A stretch of DNA of 64,000 nt, from positions 62,001-126,000 of the forward strand of contig NZ_QQOH01000005.1 in NCBI RefSeq assembly GCF_003345655.1. The letters are read 5' to 3'. The stretch's first letter is position 1. Each line of letters opens with the position of its first letter. Below the pieces are notes generated by a model. The model had not been told where the DNA came from. It did not search any database and saw only the letters and a list, made by a program, of their open reading frames with translations. Below, in pieces: positions 59,924 to 64,000 of this stretch. Both the position numbers and the translations under genes were made by a program. The DNA is from Motiliproteus coralliicola. Lineage in GTDB: Bacteria > Pseudomonadota > Gammaproteobacteria > Pseudomonadales > Balneatricaceae.

Positions 59924-60172
59924 TCAGTTTTCCACCGGCTCGCCGGTTTCGAAGTCGACCGCTTCGATCTGGCCGTTCTGCTCGATCAGTACCTGCACTT
60001 TCTGCTCGGCCTGACTGAGTCGTTGCTGGCAATCGCGGGTCAGTTTGATGCCCTGCTCGAAGGCCTGCAGCGACTGCTCCAGAGTCAGTTCACCCTGCTC
60101 CATCTGATCCACCAGCTTCTCGAGTTCGCTGAGGCTGGCTTCGAAATCGGGGACTTGGCTTTTGCGGGGCAT
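59924..60172 (-). CDS. xseB: Exodeoxyribonuclease VII small subunit
   Basis: An 82-residue helical subunit of ExoVII. The family signature FEASLSELEKLVDQMEQGEL at about 9-28 is followed by a helix with LEQSLQAFEQGIKLTRDCQ and a variable acidic tail. It binds the XseA C-terminus and is required for processive single-strand exonuclease activity. First gene of the xseB-ispA-dxs operon; the start is well supported by MPRK and its position. Confidence 0.95.
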   Translation of the reverse strand: MPRKSQVPDFEASLSELEKLVDQMEQGELTLEQSLQAFEQGIKLTRDCQQRLSQAEQKVQVLIEQNGQIEAVDFETGEPVEN

Positions 60173-60349
60173 AACGGCTGACTTCTGGACGGCTGAGGAT
60201 TAGGAGCGCTTACACTACCTGAGCCCCCGGAGGGGGTCAATCCAGGCTGTAGGCGCCCGCGTCGATGCTGCCGGACGGGGGGCCATTAGATAACCAAAAG
60301 ATAACGGGAAGATGCAGGGTATAGGTGATCTTTTATGCCGTTTTTTTGT

Positions 60350-60400
60350 TATGATCTTGCATTCCTTTCGCATAGAAATAGAAGCAAAACAGTAGCTTCT
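60350..60400 (+). promoter_or_regulatory. Candidate pomA promoter and leader hairpin
   Basis: TATGAT (60350-60355) could be a -10 element, though no good -35 is visible. AGAAGC/GCTTCT (60380-60385 with 60395-60400) forms a hairpin in the leader. The rest of the 260-base gap 60173-60432 shows nothing I can name. Confidence 0.35.
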
Positions 60401-60432
60401 GTTGAATCCTAAGGTTTTAAGGGGGTTTCAGG

Positions 60433-61197
60433 GTGGATATCGCAACGCTGGTTGGCCTGGTCGGCTCATTCGGCATCATTATCGCGGCCATCATCCTCGG
60501 TGGCAGCGCGGGGGTTTTCATCAACCCGCCATCAATGCTGATCGTGATCGGCGGTACCATCATGGTGGTACTGATGCAGAATACCCTGGCCCAGTTTATC
60601 GGCTCCTTCAAGGCGGCCGGTAAGGCCTTTATGTTCAAGTCGGTATCTCCCGACGAACTGATCTCCGAAACGGTTGAACTGGCGGACGCGGCTCGTAAGG
60701 GCGGCCTGCTGTCGTTGGAAGAGAAGGAGGTCAGCACCGATTTTATGCAGCGTGGCATCCAGCTGCTGGTGGATGGTCATGATCCGGAAGTGGTCCGCAC
60801 CCTGCTGACCAAGGATATGAACCAGGCCAAGAATCGACACGAAGTGGCGATCAATATGTTCAATACCATGACCGACGCGGCCCCGGCGATGGGGATGATC
60901 GGTACGCTGGTGGGCCTGGTACAGATGCTGTCCAACATGGACGACCCCAAGGCGATCGGTCCGGCGATGGCGGTAGCCCTGCTGACCACGTTGTACGGGG
61001 CGATGATTGCCAACATGGTATCTGGCCCGATCGCGTCCAAGCTGGTGGTGCGTCAGGAAGAGGAAGCGACCAATAAGGCGCTGACCATCGACGGACTGTT
61101 GGCGATCCAGGCGGGTCAGAACCCGCGCGTGATTGAGCAGATGTTGAAGAACTATCTGTCCGAAAGTAAGCGTGGCGGATCTGAGGCTGAGGCCTGA
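60433..61197 (+). CDS. pomA: MotA/PomA flagellar stator subunit
   Basis: A 254-residue stator protein with four membrane helices (about 5-25, 32-50, 147-168 and 182-205) and a cytoplasmic loop contacting FliG. The conserved PAMGMIGTLVGLVQML and VALLTTLYGA segments are present. Length and the partner's Asp24 match the sodium-driven PomA of Vibrio and MotCD-type stators better than E. coli MotA. GTG start. It is followed 42 bases later by pomB. Whether Na+ or H+ drives it cannot be read from sequence alone. Confidence 0.93.
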   Translation: MDIATLVGLVGSFGIIIAAIILGGSAGVFINPPSMLIVIGGTIMVVLMQNTLAQFIGSFKAAGKAFMFKSVSPDELISETVELADAARKGGLLSLEEKEVSTDFMQRGIQLLVDGHDPEVVRTLLTKDMNQAKNRHEVAINMFNTMTDAAPAMGMIGTLVGLVQMLSNMDDPKAIGPAMAVALLTTLYGAMIANMVSGPIASKLVVRQEEEATNKALTIDGLLAIQAGQNPRVIEQMLKNYLSESKRGGSEAEA

Positions 61198-61239
61198 TAG
61201 TCCGCACGACTGGTTGGGCTGCTGAGACGGTTTGAGGCA

Positions 61240-62202
61240 ATGAGCGAAGAAGCCGAAGAGTGTAAATGTCCCCCACCCGGCTCCCCGGCCTGGATGGCGA
61301 CCTTTGCCGACCTGATGTCGCTGCTGATGTGCTTCTTCGTACTGTTGCTGTCGTTCTCGGAGATGGACGTTCTCAAGTTCAAGCAGCTGGCCGGTTCGAT
61401 GCGCGAAGCCTTCGGGGTTCAGAACCAGATCAAGGCCAAGGATATTCCCAAGGGCACCAGTATTATCGCCCAGGAGTTCAGTCCGGGGCGCCCGGAACCG
61501 ACGCCGTTGAACGAAGTACGCCAGTTCTCCACCGATACCTCCAAGCGCAATCTCGATGTGCGTCGTCAAGAAGGCCGAGCTGAGTTCCTGGATATGGACG
61601 CCGGTGAGCTGCAGGAGCTGTTGCGGCAGATGAAGGAGGAGGAAGCGCAGCAGGAGCAGAATCGTTCCGAAGCCGAACAGGATGCGCTCACCATGGCGCT
61701 GGCGCTGCAAAAAGAGATCGGTGAAGGCAGTGTTGATGTGGAAACCCGCGACGGCAAGGTGATTATCCGGGTCAAGGAGAAGGGCTCATTCACATCCGGT
61801 GCGGCCGAGTTGAATGCCGAATTTGTACCGATCATCTCCAAAATTCGAGACGTGCTGCTGGGTATCAAGGGTATGGTGGCAGTCGAAGGCCACACCGATA
61901 ACATTCCGATCTCGACTGCGGAGTTCCAGTCCAACTGGGGTTTGTCGGCGGCACGAGCGCTGTCGGTGGCGCAAGAGCTGTTTGCCGATCCGCGGATCGA
62001 TCAATCTCGTTACGAGGTGTCGGGTTATGCCGACTCCAAACCGCTGGTTCCAAACAATTCAGCCGAGAACCGCTCGATCAACCGGCGGGTCGAGATCGTG
62101 ATCCAAAAGGGCAAGGACGAAGAGCTGTTCAACCGCTTACCTGCCGGAACTGGCGGTATCGAGGTCGAAGGTTTGGATCTAAATCCTTCGGAAATTTTCT
62201 AA
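61240..62202 (+). CDS. pomB: MotB/PomB flagellar stator subunit
   Basis: A 320-residue partner of PomA. A short N-terminus with CKCPPPGSPAWM leads to a single helix (about 18-42) carrying the ion-binding Asp24 (TFADLM). A plug/linker follows, with a Glu/Gln-rich coiled coil at about 125-155. The C-terminal OmpA-like domain (about 190-300) has VEGHTDNIPIS and ENRSINRRVEI for peptidoglycan binding. Conserved residues are intact. Together with PomA it forms the torque-generating unit. Confidence 0.95.
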   Translation: MSEEAEECKCPPPGSPAWMATFADLMSLLMCFFVLLLSFSEMDVLKFKQLAGSMREAFGVQNQIKAKDIPKGTSIIAQEFSPGRPEPTPLNEVRQFSTDTSKRNLDVRRQEGRAEFLDMDAGELQELLRQMKEEEAQQEQNRSEAEQDALTMALALQKEIGEGSVDVETRDGKVIIRVKEKGSFTSGAAELNAEFVPIISKIRDVLLGIKGMVAVEGHTDNIPISTAEFQSNWGLSAARALSVAQELFADPRIDQSRYEVSGYADSKPLVPNNSAENRSINRRVEIVIQKGKDEELFNRLPAGTGGIEVEGLDLNPSEIF

Positions 62203-62203
62203 C

Positions 62204-62225
62204 TAGAATCTGCTAACAGATTCTA
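62204..62225. terminator. Hairpin after pomB
   Basis: TAGAATCTG-ctaa-CAGATTCTA is a perfect nine-base-pair hairpin starting two bases after the pomB stop. It lacks a U-run, so it may be a weak terminator or an mRNA-stabilising end. Confidence 0.45.
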
Positions 62226-62277
62226 AACTGTATCCAGATTAGCCACGTCGCCTGATCGGCGGCTTTGGAGTTCATCA

Positions 62278-63234
62278 ATGCTTCGTGTCTTTGGTATCCA
62301 CAACGGTCGACTGGCCGAGCAGCGGGCGCAGGAAAATGATGAACAAACCCCGCGCCTGGGCGAAGGGGCCTGGATCGATGCCCACGAGCCCAGCGACGAG
62401 GAGCGTGACCGGCTCGAGGCCTTTTTGCGGGCCGAGCTGCCCGAATCCGATGATGTCGAAGAGATCGAGGCCTCGGCACGTTATTTCATCGACCACCTCG
62501 GTATTCATATTCACTCACTGTTCCTGGCCCAGAGCGAGGGCCGGCATCAGACCGTCACCACCGCTTTCATCTTACAGCCGGATCGATTGATCTCGATCCG
62601 CGATGACGATCTGGCTGACTTCCGACTCCTGCGTCTGCGCACCCGTGCCGGACAGATCGAGGTCAACACCCCGGCGGAACTGCTGGTATCGCTGTTCGAT
62701 CAGAAAGTCGAGAACCTGGCTGACCAATTGGAGGATATCCATACCGATCTGGAAACCGTCAGCTATTCGGTGCTGGAGGAGGAGGACTCGGCCTTGGACG
62801 ATGCGATCGATCAGTTGGCCAAGACCGAGGACAGCAACGGTAAGATCCGGCTCTGTCTGATGGATACCAAGCGGGCGGTGGCCTATATGATGCGCCAGCT
62901 GCGTAATGCGCCGGATCTGCAGGAACAGTGCCGTGAAATCATGCGTGATATCGATACGTTGATGTCCCACAACACCTTCCTGTTCGATAAGATCAACTTC
63001 CTGATGGACTCCACCCAGGGCTTTATCAATATCAAGCAGAACCAGATCATCAAGATCTTCTCGATCGCCGCCGTGGTGTTCCTGCCGCCGACCATGATCG
63101 CCAGTATCTACGGGATGAACTTCCAGTTTATGCCGGAGCTGGCCTGGGAGTTGGGTTATCCCTGGGCGCTGCTGTTGATGGTGCTGGCCGGGATCGCTCC
63201 CTACCTCTACTTCAAGCGTAAAGGCTGGCTGTAA
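62278..63234 (+). CDS. corA: CorA-family magnesium/cobalt transporter
   Basis: A 318-residue pentameric divalent-cation channel. A large N-terminal cytoplasmic domain (1-255) is followed by two C-terminal helices; the first ends in the selectivity motif GMN (YGMNF, about residue 280). The loop FMPELAWELGYPWALLL continues to helix 2, which ends in a basic tail (KRKGWL). The length matches E. coli CorA. It stands alone after pomB; 63240-63300 holds only a weak GC hairpin. Confidence 0.95.
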   Translation: MLRVFGIHNGRLAEQRAQENDEQTPRLGEGAWIDAHEPSDEERDRLEAFLRAELPESDDVEEIEASARYFIDHLGIHIHSLFLAQSEGRHQTVTTAFILQPDRLISIRDDDLADFRLLRLRTRAGQIEVNTPAELLVSLFDQKVENLADQLEDIHTDLETVSYSVLEEEDSALDDAIDQLAKTEDSNGKIRLCLMDTKRAVAYMMRQLRNAPDLQEQCREIMRDIDTLMSHNTFLFDKINFLMDSTQGFINIKQNQIIKIFSIAAVVFLPPTMIASIYGMNFQFMPELAWELGYPWALLLMVLAGIAPYLYFKRKGWL

Positions 63235-63357
63235 GCGCCAGTTTCCAAAGATGTTTTCTATAAGCGGCGTCCAGGTGGCGCCGTTTGCGTTGTTGCCGAT
63301 GCGGGACTAAGCTGAATCGCCGATCAGCTTTGAGAGCAATAACAATAGGAACCTATC

Positions 63358-64000
63358 ATGATCAAGGTGTTTGGATACCCTAATACCCGCTCGTTACGGA
63401 TCACCTGGCTGCTGGAAGAGCTGGGGTTGGATTACGATTACCAACTGGTTGACCTGGCTAAGGCTGAACACCACTCGGACTGGTACCGGGCGATCAACCC
63501 CAACGGCAAGGTGCCGGCGATCAACGATGGCGATCTGGTGATGTTCGAATCCGCTGCGATTGCCAGCTACCTGGCGGATAAATACGGCGACAACCGGATG
63601 ATTCCCGAAGTCGGTACGCTCGAACGGGGATTGTACGAGCAGTGGAATCGCTATGCCGTTTGCGAGCTGGAGCAGCCGCTTTGGACCATCGCCAAGAGCA
63701 AGTTTGCGTTGCCCAAGGAGCATCGGGTAGCGCAGATCCAGCCGACCAGTGTGTGGGAGTTTCAGCAGGCGCTGAAGGTTCTCAGTCAGGGGCTGGGTGA
63801 CAACGATTATCTGGTCGGTAACCGGTTCACGGTCGCCGATATCCTGGTGGCGCAGACCCTGCAGTGGGGAGTGGTGTTCAAGCAGACCATTGAGCAACCC
63901 AACCTGCAGGCCTATCGGGAGCGGATGCTGGCCCGGCCGGCTGTGGCGCGAGCCATGCAGCGCGAAGCCGACGCCTTGGCGAATCAGCAGCAAACAGAAA
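63358..64000 (+). CDS. Glutathione S-transferase family protein (C-terminus cut off)
   Basis: 214 codons are visible with no stop before the window ends, so only the extreme C-terminus is missing. The N-terminal thioredoxin-like domain (1-78) shows TRSLRITWLLEELGLDYDY, NPNGKVPAI and ESAAIASYLADKY. The C-terminal helical domain contains NRFTVADILVAQTLQW. It belongs to the cytosolic bacterial GST superfamily and could conjugate or reduce glutathione-linked substrates. The specific class is not assignable. ATG 63358 follows ATAGGAACC. Confidence 0.9.
   Translation, partial: MIKVFGYPNTRSLRITWLLEELGLDYDYQLVDLAKAEHHSDWYRAINPNGKVPAINDGDLVMFESAAIASYLADKYGDNRMIPEVGTLERGLYEQWNRYAVCELEQPLWTIAKSKFALPKEHRVAQIQPTSVWEFQQALKVLSQGLGDNDYLVGNRFTVADILVAQTLQWGVVFKQTIEQPNLQAYRERMLARPAVARAMQREADALANQQQTE

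Noticed and set aside
1-64000. tRNA, rRNA or CRISPR loci
   Set aside because: No cloverleaf-like clusters, rRNA segments or regularly spaced repeats were seen on reading both strands; a tRNAscan/Infernal run would settle small RNAs.

Overview
The window is a GC-rich bacterial chromosome segment with dense, operon-organised genes. Family content and gene order point to a motile, denitrifying gammaproteobacterium. Markers are a clade I nos cluster, a rhombosortase/GlyGly-CTERM pair, and the order nrdR-ribD-ribE-ribBA-ribH-nusB-thiL-pgpA ... ribA ... dxs-ispA-xseB, which matches Pseudomonas and relatives. PomAB-type stator genes follow. I cannot name the genus: no rRNA or tRNA gene was seen.

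Region 1 (1-8721, mostly minus strand) is nitrous oxide respiration: tatA, nosR, nosZ, then nosD-nosF-nosY-nosL. The nosL gene is cut by the window start. A near-consensus FNR/DNR box lies at the expected -41.5 position upstream of nosR. An unrelated plus-strand membrane-protein gene with a bidirectional terminator splits nosZ from nosDFYL. Region 2 (8858-16239) holds a divergent cadR/cadA metal-resistance pair with a clear MerR operator, a small heat-shock protein, a rhombosortase with its VIT-VWA GlyGly-CTERM substrate, and an XRE regulator. Region 3 (16429-27933) starts with a fused MFS/PlsC/AMP-ligase phospholipid-repair protein and glyA. The vitamin/housekeeping run nrdR to pgpA follows. 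It is interrupted by two MITE-like elements and a hairpin-rich spacer.

Region 4 (27934-54123) is the most unusual part. It lies between pgpA and ribA, which are close together in Pseudomonas. On the minus strand (43173 down to 28367) is a complete but atypical type IV pilus / type II secretion-like machine: a GspC/PilP-like protein, a secretin with an extra C-terminal domain, a long-leader major prepilin, a PilM-PilN fusion with an inserted GspE-N-like module, PilO-like, PilT, PilB, PilC, a second PilB-like ATPase and two large prepilins. On the plus strand (43390 to 54123) are a lipoprotein, MoxR, DUF58, a TgpA-like protein lacking the catalytic Cys, an FTR1 iron permease, a polytopic membrane protein, a di-heme DUF1111 oxidoreductase, a cytochrome b-like protein, a pentaheme cytochrome c and a degenerate GspG-like pseudopilin. 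Fur-box-like dyads lie over the divergent promoter between the two halves, over the promoter in front of the major pilin, and at the pgpA-side edge. My working hypothesis is an iron-regulated pilus/secretion-like apparatus coupled to ferric iron uptake and redox cytochromes.

Region 5 (54129-64000) returns to housekeeping: a metallopeptidase-like protein with a damaged active site, ribA (the true GTP cyclohydrolase II), an HxlR regulator with a 23-bp operator and two small target genes, xseB-ispA-dxs, pomAB, corA and a glutathione S-transferase running off the end. No CRISPR array, phage or complete insertion sequence was seen.
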